Both the position numbers and the translations under genes were made by a program. From assembly GCA_041675285.1 (NCBI GenBank), contig JBAYTZ010000005.1, positions 124,001-188,000 on the forward strand: a stretch of DNA of 64,000 nt, written 5' to 3'. The DNA is from Candidatus Delongbacteria bacterium. Its GTDB lineage: Bacteria; CAIWAD01. The notes beneath the pieces were generated by a model. It was not told the DNA's origin. It ran no database searches and worked only from the letters and a program-made list of their open reading frames with translations. Shown piece by piece: positions 1 through 9,116 of the stretch; positions within the stretch are counted from its first letter, which is position 1, and the number at the start of each line of letters is the position of its first letter.

Positions 1-2
1 CC

Positions 3-1055
<1,053 letters not shown>

Positions 1056-1085
1056 AGAAGCGACTGTAACGGGAGGAAGATCCAG

Positions 1086-1769
1086 ATGATGCTGACCGCG
1101 ACGGATGCCGCCCAGAAGGGCTGGTGGACCTGGGCGCTCAAGCACGGCAAGCCGGAACACCCTGACGTGGCCGAGATGAAGAAGCTGCTGGCGGTCTGGG
1201 AGAAACAGGCGGGACCGGAGCTGGAGGCGCGCGCGCTCAAGGACAAGCCGTCCGCCGTGCAGAAGGACCTGGAGCCCTACAAGGAGCTGAAGGATCACTG
1301 GCAGGTCTGCCTGATCGAGCTGATCCTTTCCGAGCGCAAGGGCATGTACGAGGCCGCCCGCGAGGCCTTCTTCCGCCCCTTCAAGGTGGACGACTCCACC
1401 CGCACGCGGCGCGACTGGCGCACCATGAAGCACACCACCGTGCTCTACCTGCAATTGCTGCTCAAGCGCACGGCCACCAACGAGGCCAAGCGGATCCTCG
1501 ACTTCATGGACCGCCGCTACAGCCTGGAGCCGCACGTGCTGGCCTTCGAGCGCGGGATGATCCACGCCGCCCTGGAGGAGAACCGCGAAGCCTACCTGTG
1601 CCTGGCGCGCGCCCTGCAGAAGAACCGCAAGGCCAAGGCCTGGCTGGACGAGGGAGTGGAGATCCTGGCGGGCAAGGACCTCTATCCCCAACTGCGCCTG
1701 CACGAGGACTGGGAGAGCTTCCTGGCCTCGCCGGCCAAGTACCTCAAGAAGCAGGGCTGGGAGCTCTAG
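1086..1769 (+). CDS. Hypothetical helical (TPR-like) protein
   Basis: I do not recognise this 227-residue protein. It is predicted soluble and almost entirely helical, rich in Lys, Glu, Leu and Ala. Pairs of helices resemble degenerate tetratricopeptide units, for example around residues 115-140 (YLQLLLKRTATNEAKRILDF) and 150-175 (AFERGMIHAALEENREAYLC). There is no signal peptide, no Cys-rich motif and no catalytic signature. The start is supported by GGGAGG about ten bases upstream of ATG. It sits 30 bases after uvrB and 2 bases before purD, so it is probably co-transcribed with both. Nothing ties it specifically to repair or purine synthesis. Confidence 0.75.
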   Translation: MMLTATDAAQKGWWTWALKHGKPEHPDVAEMKKLLAVWEKQAGPELEARALKDKPSAVQKDLEPYKELKDHWQVCLIELILSERKGMYEAAREAFFRPFKVDDSTRTRRDWRTMKHTTVLYLQLLLKRTATNEAKRILDFMDRRYSLEPHVLAFERGMIHAALEENREAYLCLARALQKNRKAKAWLDEGVEILAGKDLYPQLRLHEDWESFLASPAKYLKKQGWEL

Positions 1770-1771
1770 CC

Positions 1772-3034
1772 ATGCGGGTCCTGTTGCTGGGCGGGGGCGG
1801 CCGCGAGGCCGCGCTGGCCTGGTCCCTCGCGCGCAGCCCGCTCTGCCGGCAGCTGTTCGTGGCCCCGGGCAACCCCGGCCTGACGGACGGAGACTGCCGA
1901 CCCGGGCTGGATCCGCTGGACGGCCTGGCTGTGGCGGAGTTCTGCCGGGCCGAGGCGGTGGATCTGGTCTTCGTGGGGCCCGAGCAGCCGCTGGTGGCCG
2001 GCTTGGTGGACGAGCTGGCGGCGCGGGGCATCCCGGCCTTCGGGCCTTCCCGGCTGGCCGCCGAGCTCGAGGGTTCCAAGGCCTGGGCCAAGGCCTTCAT
2101 GGAGAGGCACGCCATTCCCACCGCGGCCCATCGCACTTTTTCCCGGCTGGACGAGGCGCTGGACTTCCTGGCCGCGGCCCCCTGGCCCGTGGTGCTCAAG
2201 GCCAGCGGCCTGGCCGCCGGCAAGGGCGTGGTCCTGCCAGCGAGCGCGCCCGAGGCCCGGGCGGCGCTGGAGTCCATGCTCGACGGCAGCGCCTTCGGGG
2301 CGGCCGGAGCCACCGTGGTGATCGAGGAGCGGATGAACGGGCCGGAGCTGAGCGTGTTCGCGCTCTGCGACGGCGCGCGCGGCTGGATCCTGGGCAGCGC
2401 GCGGGACCACAAGCGGGTGGGCGAGGGCGACACGGGGCCCAACACGGGCGGCATGGGCGCGCTGGCTCCCAGTCCACTGGCGACGCCCGCCCTGCTCAAG
2501 CAGGTGCGGCGCGAGATCCTCGAGCCCGTGCTGGCCGGGATGGCCGCCGAGGGCCGGCCCTATCGCGGCATTCTCTATCTGGGCCTGATGCTGACGTCGG
2601 CGGGTCCGCGGGTGATCGAATTCAACTGCCGGCTGGGGGATCCCGAGACCCAGGCCCTGCTGCCCCTGTTGGAGCTGGACCTGCTGGAGTGGGCCGAGCG
2701 CATCGCGCGCGGTGGGCACTTGCCCGCGGCGGCGGATCCGCCGCTCAAGCCCGGCTGCGCCGTCTGCGTGGTGCTGGCGGCGGCGGGCTATCCGGGTCCC
2801 GTGCGCGGCGGCGAGCGGCTGGAGGGCCTGGACGGCCTGACGGAACCCGGCCTGCTGGCCTTTCCCGCCGGCGTGGCCCGGGATGCGGCGGGCCGGCTCT
2901 GCAGCGCGGGCGGCCGCGTGCTGGGGCTGACGGCCCTGGGAGCGACGGCGGCGGAGGCGCGGGCCCGGGCCCTGGCGGCCGCGGAGCGCGTGGCCTTCAA
3001 GGGCGTGCACTATCGAAAGGACATTGGCGCATGA
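1772..3034 (+). CDS. purD: Phosphoribosylamine-glycine ligase (GAR synthetase)
   Basis: PurD joins glycine to 5-phosphoribosylamine using ATP, the second step of de novo purine synthesis in the cytosol. The 420-residue product has the normal length. The N-terminus carries LLLGGGGREAALAW. The ATP-grasp core shows VVLKASGLAAGKGVVL, then GDTGPNTGGMGA and the metal/ATP-binding IEFNCRLGDPETQ. The C-terminal domain ends FKGVHYRKDIGA. The ATG chosen lies two bases after the previous stop, and the N-terminal glycine-rich loop begins right after it. The stop overlaps the next start as ATGA, indicating translational coupling to the epimerase. No other pur genes are in view. Confidence 0.96.
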   Translation: MRVLLLGGGGREAALAWSLARSPLCRQLFVAPGNPGLTDGDCRPGLDPLDGLAVAEFCRAEAVDLVFVGPEQPLVAGLVDELAARGIPAFGPSRLAAELEGSKAWAKAFMERHAIPTAAHRTFSRLDEALDFLAAAPWPVVLKASGLAAGKGVVLPASAPEARAALESMLDGSAFGAAGATVVIEERMNGPELSVFALCDGARGWILGSARDHKRVGEGDTGPNTGGMGALAPSPLATPALLKQVRREILEPVLAGMAAEGRPYRGILYLGLMLTSAGPRVIEFNCRLGDPETQALLPLLELDLLEWAERIARGGHLPAAADPPLKPGCAVCVVLAAAGYPGPVRGGERLEGLDGLTEPGLLAFPAGVARDAAGRLCSAGGRVLGLTALGATAAEARARALAAAERVAFKGVHYRKDIGA

Positions 3035-3957
3035 AAGTTCTTGTGACGGGCGGGGCCGGCTTCATCGGCTCCACCACAGTGGACCTCCTGGTCAAAGACG
3101 GCCACCGCGTGGTGGTGCTGGACGACTTCAGCACGGGCCGCGAGGAGAACCTCAATCCCGAGGCGGAGGTGCTGCGCCTGAGCATCGCCGACGAGACCAT
3201 CCCCCAGCTTTTCGCCGAGTGGCGCTTCGACGCGGTCATGCACTGCGCGGCGCAGATCGACGTGCGCAAAAGCGTGGAAAACCCGGTCTTCGACGCGGGC
3301 GTGAACATCCTGGGGACGCTGAACCTGCTCGAGGCCTGCCGGCGGACGGGCGTGAAGCGCTTCGTGTTCAGCTCCACCGGGGGCGCGATCTACGGCGACA
3401 CCGAGCAGCGGCCCACGCCGGTGGGCGCGGACTGCCAGCCCATCAGCCCTTACGGGATCACCAAGTTCTCCGTGGAGAAATACCTCTACTACTACCGCGA
3501 GATCCAGGGTCTCTCCACCTTCGCCGTGCGCTACGGCAACGTCTACGGACCGCGCCAGAACCCCCACGGCGAGGCCGGCGTGGTGGCGATCTTCGCCCGG
3601 CGCCTGCTGGAGAACCTGCCCCTGCAGATCAACGGCGACGGCACCCAGTCCCGCGACTACGTGTACGTAGAGGACGTGGCCCGGGCCAATTGCCTGGCCC
3701 TGGCCGCCGACTGCGGCGGCGCGGCCAACGTGGGCACGGGCGTGGAGACGGACGTCAACCGCCTCTACGAACTGCTGGCCGGCGCGCTGGGCAGCACGCG
3801 GCCCGCCCCCCACGGCCCGGCCCTGGCCGGCGAGCAGCGCACCAGCTGCCTGGCCTGGGAGGCCACGCGCGAGCTGCTGGGCTGGGAGCCGCGGGTCCCC
3901 TTCGAGGAGGGGATCGTGCGCACGGCGGAGTGGTTCCGCTCGCGCTTCGGCTCCTGA
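3031..3957 (+). CDS. NAD-dependent epimerase/dehydratase (UDP-glucose 4-epimerase-like)
   Basis: This is an extended short-chain dehydrogenase/reductase acting on a nucleotide sugar, most like UDP-glucose/UDP-GlcNAc 4-epimerases. The 308-residue protein starts with the Rossmann motif GGAGFIGS (7-14) and the NAD-ribose-binding acidic DDFSTGREENL (31-41). The catalytic set is SST (114-116) and Y141xxxK145 in YGITK. RYGNVYGPRQ and the SRDYVYVEDV substrate-binding motif follow. It is coupled to purD by ATGA overlap, which looks like a packing effect rather than a pathway link. The exact sugar substrate cannot be assigned; a dehydratase or decarboxylase of the same fold is the alternative. Confidence 0.88.
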   Translation: MKVLVTGGAGFIGSTTVDLLVKDGHRVVVLDDFSTGREENLNPEAEVLRLSIADETIPQLFAEWRFDAVMHCAAQIDVRKSVENPVFDAGVNILGTLNLLEACRRTGVKRFVFSSTGGAIYGDTEQRPTPVGADCQPISPYGITKFSVEKYLYYYREIQGLSTFAVRYGNVYGPRQNPHGEAGVVAIFARRLLENLPLQINGDGTQSRDYVYVEDVARANCLALAADCGGAANVGTGVETDVNRLYELLAGALGSTRPAPHGPALAGEQRTSCLAWEATRELLGWEPRVPFEEGIVRTAEWFRSRFGS

Positions 3958-3987
3958 CGCGGGCTGGATTGCCGCGTAGATGCACGG

Positions 3988-4145
3988 TTCACCACGAAGG
4001 ACACGAAGAGAGGATGAAGGGCGGGAAGCGCGGGATCTGAGTGGGTTGGACCCGTTGAACCCGCCCTGCGGCAGGCACATCGCAGTTCATCCTCATCCGT
4101 TCTGGTCTTCGTGATCTTCGTTTCTCTTCCCGTGCTTCGTGGTGA
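3988..4145. repeat. Intergenic inverted repeat, CACGAAG family, copy 1
   Basis: The gap between the epimerase and the sigma-54 activator holds a left arm reading TTCACCACGAAGGACACGAA (3988-4007). A right arm with CTTCGTGATCTTCG and GTGCTTCGTGGTGA lies at 4107-4145. The arms are imperfect reverse complements, so the transcript could form a long interrupted hairpin. A second copy is at 57226-57364. Its outer ends (CACCACG.../...CGTGGTG) parallel the CACAGAG family elsewhere in the window. No open frame with coding character lies inside. Confidence 0.8.
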
Positions 4146-4182
4146 GTCCTGGTCTTTGGATTGAGTCCTGGGAGTCCCGAGG

Positions 4183-5274
4183 ATGCTAGAGGGCCTGGAA
4201 AGCGTGGGCATGGCGGGCAGCGGCCCGGCCATGCAGCAGGTGGCGGCGCTGATCCGGCAGGTGGCGCCCACGGATCTCTCCGTCCTGATCATGGGCGAGT
4301 CCGGCACGGGCAAGGAGCTGGTGGCCCGGGCCATCCACGAGAACAGCCGCCGGGCCGCCGGGCCGCTGATCACGGTCAACTGCGGCGCCATCCCCGAAGG
4401 CATCTTCGAATCCGAGATCTTCGGCCACGAGCGCGGCTCCTTTACCGGGGCCGAGCGCCAGCGCAAAGGCATGTTCGAACTGGCCGACGGCGGCACCATC
4501 TTCCTGGACGAGATCGGTGAGATGCCGCTCTTCACCCAGGTCAAGATCCTGCGCGTGCTGGAGACCGGCGAGTTCATGCGCGTGGGCGGCCAGGCCTCCG
4601 TCAAGGTCAACGTGCGCGTGGTGGCCGCCACCAACCGCGACCTGGCCCAGGAATCCGCCCGGGGACGCTTCCGCCAGGACCTGTTCTTCCGGCTCAAGGC
4701 CGTGGCCGTGCAACTGCCGCCGCTGCGCGAGCGCCGGGAGGACATCCCCGAACTGGCGCGACACTTCGTGGCCCGCTTCTGCGAGGCCAACCGCCTGCGC
4801 CGGGCCGAGTTCGAGCCCGAGGCGCTGGACCTGCTCTCCGCCCACTACTGGCAGGGCAACGTGCGCGAGCTGAAAAACCTGGTGGAATCCCTGGTGATCC
4901 TGGCTGGCGGCGGTCCGGTCAGCGCCGGCCTGCTGCGCGAGCGGCTGCTGGAGGAGGGCACCTCGCGCCACCTGCCGGCCCTGCGGCCGCCGGAGGAGGA
5001 CCGGCCCCAGCTGAGCCTGGAGATGCTCCAGCAGATGTTCTTCTTCCTGCAGCGCGAACTGGCCGAGATCAAGGGCCTGGTGCGCGAGCAGATCGAGGCG
5101 CAGCGCCAGGTGGGCGAACAGATCAATCTGGCGGCCTTGAGTGTCGATGAGTTGGAGCGCGACCACATCCGGGAAGTGCTGGCCGACCACGGCGGCAACC
5201 GGGCCCGGGCGGCGCGCAGCCTGGGCATCAGCGAGCGCACGCTCTACCGCAAGATCCGGAGGCACCAGCTGTGA
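4183..5274 (+). CDS. Sigma-54-dependent transcriptional activator without receiver domain
   Basis: This is an NtrC-family AAA+ enhancer-binding protein that drives open-complex formation by sigma-54 RNA polymerase. The 363 residues contain the AAA+ domain almost from the N-terminus: Walker A GESGTGKE (38-45), the sigma-54 contact loop GSFTGA (85-90, a Ser variant of GAFTGA), Walker B FLDE (107-110) and LFFRL near 167-171. A helical, probably coiled-coil linker at about 285-320 (FFFLQRELAEIKGLV) precedes a Fis-type helix-turn-helix (GNRARAARSLGISERTLYRKI). There is no receiver, GAF or PAS input domain, so activity may be set by expression or a partner protein. Its stop overlaps the GTG start of the lptE-like gene. 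From memory, the pairing of such a regulator with lptE and a TPR gene recurs in Bacteroidota. Confidence 0.93.
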   Translation: MLEGLESVGMAGSGPAMQQVAALIRQVAPTDLSVLIMGESGTGKELVARAIHENSRRAAGPLITVNCGAIPEGIFESEIFGHERGSFTGAERQRKGMFELADGGTIFLDEIGEMPLFTQVKILRVLETGEFMRVGGQASVKVNVRVVAATNRDLAQESARGRFRQDLFFRLKAVAVQLPPLRERREDIPELARHFVARFCEANRLRRAEFEPEALDLLSAHYWQGNVRELKNLVESLVILAGGGPVSAGLLRERLLEEGTSRHLPALRPPEEDRPQLSLEMLQQMFFFLQRELAEIKGLVREQIEAQRQVGEQINLAALSVDELERDHIREVLADHGGNRARAARSLGISERTLYRKIRRHQL

Positions 5275-5780
5275 GACAGGGCCCGCGCCGGCGTTTCCAA
5301 GCGTTTGTCCCGCTCCTGCTGGGCGGTCTGCTGCTCCTGGCGGGCTGCTCCTACTCCTTCAAGGGTTCGCTGCCGCCCCACCTGAAGACCGTCTCCATCC
5401 CGCCCATCGTCAACCAGACGGCGGAGTTCGGCGTGGCCGAGGAACTCACCGACCTGGTGCTGGCGCGCTTCCTCCGCGACGGCCTGCTCAAGGTCTCCGA
5501 CGAAGCCGCGGCGGACAGCCGCCTGAGCCTGATCTTCACCCAGATCAGCGAGGCGCCCTTCGCCTACGGCAGCGACGAGCGCACCACCCAGGTCCGGCTG
5601 ACCATCAATCTGAAGGCCGAGTTCTGGGACAAGGTGGAGGAGAAGGCCCTCTGGACCCGCACCTTCTCCGAGTGGGGGACCTTCGATCCCAACGGCACGC
5701 CCACCCGCAGCGACGCCATCGCCGAGGCGGCGGGCCGGCTGGTGGAGGCCATCAACCAGCAACTGGTGGCGGACTGGTGA
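5271..5780 (+). CDS. lptE: LptE-family outer-membrane lipoprotein (LPS assembly)
   Basis: LptE plugs the LptD beta-barrel and helps deliver lipopolysaccharide to the outer leaflet. The 169-residue protein begins with a basic n-region, a Leu-rich h-region and a lipobox LLAGC (Cys at about residue 26). The mature part starts CSYSFKGSLPPHLKTVSIPPIVNQT, matching the SYSF...ipti.N.T pattern I associate with LptE-like proteins of FCB bacteria. The start is GTG, overlapping the preceding regulator's TGA (GTGA). Its own TGA overlaps the next ATG. The tight three-gene unit suggests co-expression with the sigma-54 activator. Family assignment is good; direct LptE function is inferred. Confidence 0.83.
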   Translation: MRQGPRRRFQAFVPLLLGGLLLLAGCSYSFKGSLPPHLKTVSIPPIVNQTAEFGVAEELTDLVLARFLRDGLLKVSDEAAADSRLSLIFTQISEAPFAYGSDERTTQVRLTINLKAEFWDKVEEKALWTRTFSEWGTFDPNGTPTRSDAIAEAAGRLVEAINQQLVADW

Positions 5781-6820
5781 TGGAGCGCCGCCGCCAGCTG
5801 GATGCCCAGATGCGCCAGCTGAAACGCGAACTGCCCGCCCGGCCCTGGCTCTTCGCCCGGCTGGCCGGCCTGCTGCTGGCGGGAGGCCGGCGCCGGGAGG
5901 CCCTGGCCCTGCTGCGCAAGGGCACGCGCGAGCACGAGGACTACCTGAGCGGCTGGCTCGTGCTGGCCGAGGCCCTGGACCAGGAGGGCGAGGAGCGCGA
6001 GGCGGCGGGGATCCGCGAGCGCATCTGCCGGCAGGTGCCGGGAATCCACGCCGCCTGGCTGCAGCGTCTTCAGGCCGCCCGTCCGGATCCCGAGCGCCAC
6101 TTGGAGCTGCTGCGGCGCGTCTGGGATCTGGACCAGTTCAGCCCCCAGCGCAACCAGGAGATGGAGCAGGCCGGCCTGCGCCGTCCCTCCGAGTACGAGC
6201 AGGCCCTGCGGCCCACGGCGGCGGAGGCCGCCCGCCGGGAGGAGCAGTTCCGCCGGCTGCTGGAGCAGCACGTCAAGCCCGCCGGGGACGGATCCGCCGA
6301 GGTACCCGCGCCCGACCTGCTGGAGCCTGCGCCACAGGCGCCTGTTCCATCAGAGCCCGAACCGGTGGAGTCCGCTCCGCCGGAGTCCGGTTTGCCTGAG
6401 CCTGAGCGGCCGGAGGAAATTGTCGACGCGATCCTGGAGGAGGAAGACGAGGCCGATGGGTCCGAGCCGGGCGAGCTCCCGCCGCCCCGGGCGGGGCGTG
6501 AACAGGAGCTGCTGGAACAGGCCGAGCGGCTGGAGGGCCTCACCCGGCCCCTGCACCTGCCCCACGGCCTGCCCGAGGACGCCAACCGGCGCGTGACCGG
6601 CCGGGCCAAGGATCTGTTCGACGCCCGCAGCATGATGACCCGCCGCCTGGCGCGCATCTACCTGGAACAAGGCTATCCGGGATTGGCCGCCCGCGTGCTG
6701 GAGGAGCTGGCCCGCCGCGAGCCCGCCGCCCTGGACCTGCCGGAGCTGCTGGAGACCGTCCGCGCCGAGGAGCGGCGCCTGGCCGAGTCCCCCGCGCCCC
6801 GCGCCCGCCGCAAGACCTGA
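5780..6820 (+). CDS. TPR-repeat protein with acidic proline-rich linker, function unknown
   Basis: This 346-residue cytosolic protein starts at an ATG overlapping the lptE stop (TGATG). Residues about 15-110 form tetratricopeptide-like helix pairs (LFARLAGLLLAGGRRREALALL, YLSGWLVLAEALDQEGEEREA). A low-complexity acidic and Pro-rich region follows (about 170-235: EPAPQAPVPSEPEPVES, ILEEEDEADGSEPGELPPP). A final helical segment around 285-325 looks like another TPR (ARIYLEQGYPGLAARVLEEL). No signal peptide or membrane helix is evident. Position after lptE suggests a role around envelope biogenesis or its regulator, but this is inference from context only. Confidence 0.75.
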   Translation: MERRRQLDAQMRQLKRELPARPWLFARLAGLLLAGGRRREALALLRKGTREHEDYLSGWLVLAEALDQEGEEREAAGIRERICRQVPGIHAAWLQRLQAARPDPERHLELLRRVWDLDQFSPQRNQEMEQAGLRRPSEYEQALRPTAAEAARREEQFRRLLEQHVKPAGDGSAEVPAPDLLEPAPQAPVPSEPEPVESAPPESGLPEPERPEEIVDAILEEEDEADGSEPGELPPPRAGREQELLEQAERLEGLTRPLHLPHGLPEDANRRVTGRAKDLFDARSMMTRRLARIYLEQGYPGLAARVLEELARREPAALDLPELLETVRAEERRLAESPAPRARRKT

Positions 6821-6830
6821 TCCCGGAAGA

Positions 6831-7086
6831 TTCACCACAGAGACACAGAGGCACAGATGGTAGATGGGTCTCGGCCTGGGTCGGGTGTGACACATCCCGG
6901 AGTCTGCGTGAGCACGAAGACCCTAAGGCTCGAAGACTCAGAAGCTCGTGGGTAGCGGAAAGTCAACACAGAGTCACAGAGACACAGAGACTCAGCGACA
7001 TCGAAATCAAAAAACGGGAGGTTAAGGCCTCCCGCTTGCGTAATTCCAACAAGTAGAACTCTGTGTCTCTGTGTCTCTGTGGTGAG
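6831..7086. repeat. Intergenic inverted repeat, CACAGAG family, copy A
   Basis: Left-type arms lie at 6831-6856 (TTCACCACAGAGACACAGAG) and 6964-6990 (CAACACAGAGTCACAGAGAC). A right arm lies at 7058-7086 (CTCTGTGTCTCTGTGTCTCT then GTGGTGAG). The interior around 6868-6945 shares phrases with the copies at 25533 and 45706 (GCCTGGGTCGGG, GAGCACGAAG, GCTCGAAG), so the family has conserved interior sequence as well as ends. The element fills the gap between convergent transcription units, and the acyl-CoA synthetase terminator is embedded in it. Confidence 0.85.
7009..7034 (-). terminator. Rho-independent terminator of the acyl-CoA synthetase gene
   Basis: Read on the minus strand, a 7-bp perfect stem CGGGAGG/CCTCCCG with a 6-base loop is followed by six T. 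It lies about 55 bases beyond the stop codon of the minus-strand synthetase, inside the repeat element. Confidence 0.88.
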
Positions 7087-7090
7087 ATTT

Positions 7091-8959
7091 TCAGCTCTTC
7101 TGGCGCTGGGAACCGACGGTGCAGCTCTCCACCGCGTCGTCCAGGGCCTGATACATGGAGTCGATAAGCTCGCGGTAGCGGGTCTGGATCACCTGGCGGC
7201 GCAGTTTCAGGGTGGGCGTGATCTCGCCCGCCGCCTCGCTGAACAGCTCGGGCAGCAGGGCGAAGCGCTTGACCATCTCGTGGCGGCTGAGTTCGCGGGT
7301 CTGCTCCTCGATGCGCCGGCGCAGCAGGTCCAGCACCTCCGGCAGCTTGAGCAGGTGCTCGCGCGTCTCCCAGCGCAGGCCGTGCTCCCGGGCGAAGGCC
7401 TCCAGCCGCTCGAAGACCGGCACCACCAGGGCCGTGACGCACTTGCGCCCGTCGCCCACGGCGGCGGCCTGCTCGATGTAGGCGTCCCGGGCCAGCAGGC
7501 CCTCGATGCGCTGGGGGGCGATGTTCTTGCCCTGGCTGGTGATGATCAGGTCCTTGATCCGGTCGGTGATGCTCAGGTAGCCGTCCGGGTCCAGGCCGCC
7601 CACGTCCCCGGTGCGGAACCACCCCTCGTCGAAGGCCAGGGCCGTGGCCCCGGGCCGGTTCCAATAGCCGTGGCAGACGTTGCGGCCGCGCACCAGGATC
7701 TCGCCGCTGGCCGGGTCCAGGCGGATCTCGCAGCCCGGCACCGGCCGGCCCACGCTGCCCGGGCGCATCTCGCCCGGCCGGTTGCAGGTGACGATGGGGC
7801 TGGTCTCCGTCAGGCCGTAGCCTTGGGAGATGGGCAGGCCCGCGGCCAGGAAGAAGCCCTCGACCTCGGAATCCAGCGCCGCGCCGCCGGAGACCAGCAG
7901 CTTCTTCGGCCCGCCCACGGCGTCCCGCAGTTTGCCCAGCACCAGCCGGTCGGCCAGTCGGCGGCGCCAGGCCAGGCCCAGCGGCAGGGGCCGGCCCGTC
8001 AACTCCAGCCGTCCGGCCGCCAGTCCCACCCGCATGGACCACTGGAACAGGGCGCACTTGTGGCGCGGGGCGTGGGCGGCCTTGTCCAGGACGGCTTGGC
8101 GGATCTTCTCATAGAGCCGGGGCACGCTGCAGAGCGTGGTGGGCCGGACCTCCTTGAGCAGTTCGGCCACCTGGAGCGGATCCTCCACGTAGACGTTCTC
8201 CGCGCCGCGGGAGAGGATGTAGCCGCTCCAGGCGCGCTCGAAGACGTGGCTGAGCGGCAGGAAGCAGAGCGAGCGGTCGGTCTCATCGATGGAATAGAAG
8301 TGGTTCACCGTCTCGAACTGATGGATCAGGTTGTCGTGGCTAAGCATCACGCCCTTGGGTTCGCCCGAGGTGCCCGAGGTGTAGATCAGCGTGCAGAGGT
8401 CATCCGGACCCAGGTCCGCCAGCCCGGCCTCCACGGCGGCCAGGGCCGCGGCCAGTTCGCCGGGGTCCCGGGGAGCCGTCAGCAGCTCGGCCAGCGCCGT
8501 CTCCCCCGGGCCCGCGGGGCCGGTGTCCAGCCGCACGCGCCGCAGTCCGGCCAACTCGCCCGGCAGGCTGCGGGCCAGTTCCACCTGCCGGGCGCCGCCC
8601 ACCAGCAGGCAGACCACGCCCGCGTCCCGGAGGATCTCCGCCGCCGGGGCCGACCCGCTGGAGGCATAGAGCGGCACGGGCAGGGCGCGCAGGCGCGTCA
8701 GCGCCAGGTCGCAGAGGGTCCACTCGGGGCAGTTGGGGCTCCACAGCCCCACCCGGTCGCCGGCGCGCAGGCCCAGTTGCCAGAAGCGCGCGGCCAGCAC
8801 TCGCACGCTCTCCGCCACCTGGGCGTAGGTCCAGGTCCGCCACTGGCCGTCGCGTTTGACGCGCAGCGCGGGGCGATCCGGAAAACACGTGCAGCTGTGG
8901 GCCAGCACCTCGACCAGGGTGGCAGGGGCCATGGGGTCTCTCAACGGCTTGTTTTTCAT
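7091..8959 (-). CDS. Long-chain acyl-CoA synthetase (AMP-forming)
   Basis: This ANL-superfamily enzyme activates fatty acids to acyl-AMP and then acyl-CoA for lipid synthesis or beta-oxidation. The 622-residue product carries the AMP-binding P-loop YTSGTSGEPKGV, the A5 motif GYGLTETSPIV, GWFRTGDVG with the ribose-binding Asp, and the hinge/A10 region RIKDLIITSQGKNIAP. This matches FadD15-type long-chain ligases. I chose the ATG giving MKNKPLRDP. A TTG ten codons upstream is possible, but it lies upstream of the TACCTTG promoter element, which ends five bases before this ATG. The mRNA would then be leaderless or nearly so. It is transcribed convergently with the lptE unit and divergently from typA. 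Confidence 0.93.
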   Translation of the reverse strand: MKNKPLRDPMAPATLVEVLAHSCTCFPDRPALRVKRDGQWRTWTYAQVAESVRVLAARFWQLGLRAGDRVGLWSPNCPEWTLCDLALTRLRALPVPLYASSGSAPAAEILRDAGVVCLLVGGARQVELARSLPGELAGLRRVRLDTGPAGPGETALAELLTAPRDPGELAAALAAVEAGLADLGPDDLCTLIYTSGTSGEPKGVMLSHDNLIHQFETVNHFYSIDETDRSLCFLPLSHVFERAWSGYILSRGAENVYVEDPLQVAELLKEVRPTTLCSVPRLYEKIRQAVLDKAAHAPRHKCALFQWSMRVGLAAGRLELTGRPLPLGLAWRRRLADRLVLGKLRDAVGGPKKLLVSGGAALDSEVEGFFLAAGLPISQGYGLTETSPIVTCNRPGEMRPGSVGRPVPGCEIRLDPASGEILVRGRNVCHGYWNRPGATALAFDEGWFRTGDVGGLDPDGYLSITDRIKDLIITSQGKNIAPQRIEGLLARDAYIEQAAAVGDGRKCVTALVVPVFERLEAFAREHGLRWETREHLLKLPEVLDLLRRRIEEQTRELSRHEMVKRFALLPELFSEAAGEITPTLKLRRQVIQTRYRELIDSMYQALDDAVESCTVGSQRQKS

Positions 8960-8964
8960 TGATT

Positions 8965-8971
8965 CAAGGTA
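8965..8971 (-). promoter_or_regulatory. TACCTTG promoter element for the acyl-CoA synthetase gene
   Basis: The minus strand reads CCCTACCTTGAATCA directly before ATG. The element matches six of seven informative positions of the Bacteroidota-type TAnnTTTG box. Its distance to the ATG (five bases) implies transcription starting at or next to the initiation codon. A -33 TTG is not at the ideal spacing here (15 bases), so support is from the box and its recurrence in the window. Confidence 0.5.
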
Positions 8972-9030
8972 GGGTTGAAGCTGCGCCAAGGAAAGTCCGG
9001 GGCCGCGGGGACTCCGGCGGTGCGTTTTCC

Positions 9031-9037
9031 TACCTTG
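9031..9037 (+). promoter_or_regulatory. TACCTTG promoter element upstream of typA
   Basis: TTTTCCTACCTTGTGG lies 80 bases upstream of the typA ATG. It repeats the TACCTTG box found before gltX, the acyl-CoA synthetase, tRNA-Arg and gdhA. No TTG is seen at -33. The implied leader is about 75 nt and contains the hairpin at 9072-9096. Confidence 0.45.
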
Positions 9038-9071
9038 TGGACGGCTGCGAGTGCAGTCTCACGTCATTGTC

Positions 9072-9101
9072 CGCCCGGCAGGTCCGCCTCCGGGCGCTTT
9101 T
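9072..9101 (+). promoter_or_regulatory. Leader hairpin with U-tract before typA
   Basis: A 7-bp stem CGCCCGG/CCGGGCG with an 11-base loop is followed by CTTTT. It lies between the putative promoter and the Shine-Dalgarno GGAAGGA of typA. The geometry is terminator-like with a weak U-tract, so it may be an attenuator or a simple 5' stabiliser. Confidence 0.4.
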
Positions 9102-9116
9102 CTGGAAGGAAGTTCC

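Noticed and set aside
4148..4163. Possible sigma-54 promoter (TGGTCTTTGGATTGAG) before the activator at 4183
   Set aside because: The -24 element lacks CAC and the -12 element lacks the invariant GC, so it falls short of the consensus seen at 28476.
7079..8962. 627-codon plus-strand frame opposite the acyl-CoA synthetase
   Set aside because: The minus strand shows all ANL-family motifs, a terminator and a promoter box. The plus-strand product is low-complexity shadow sequence.
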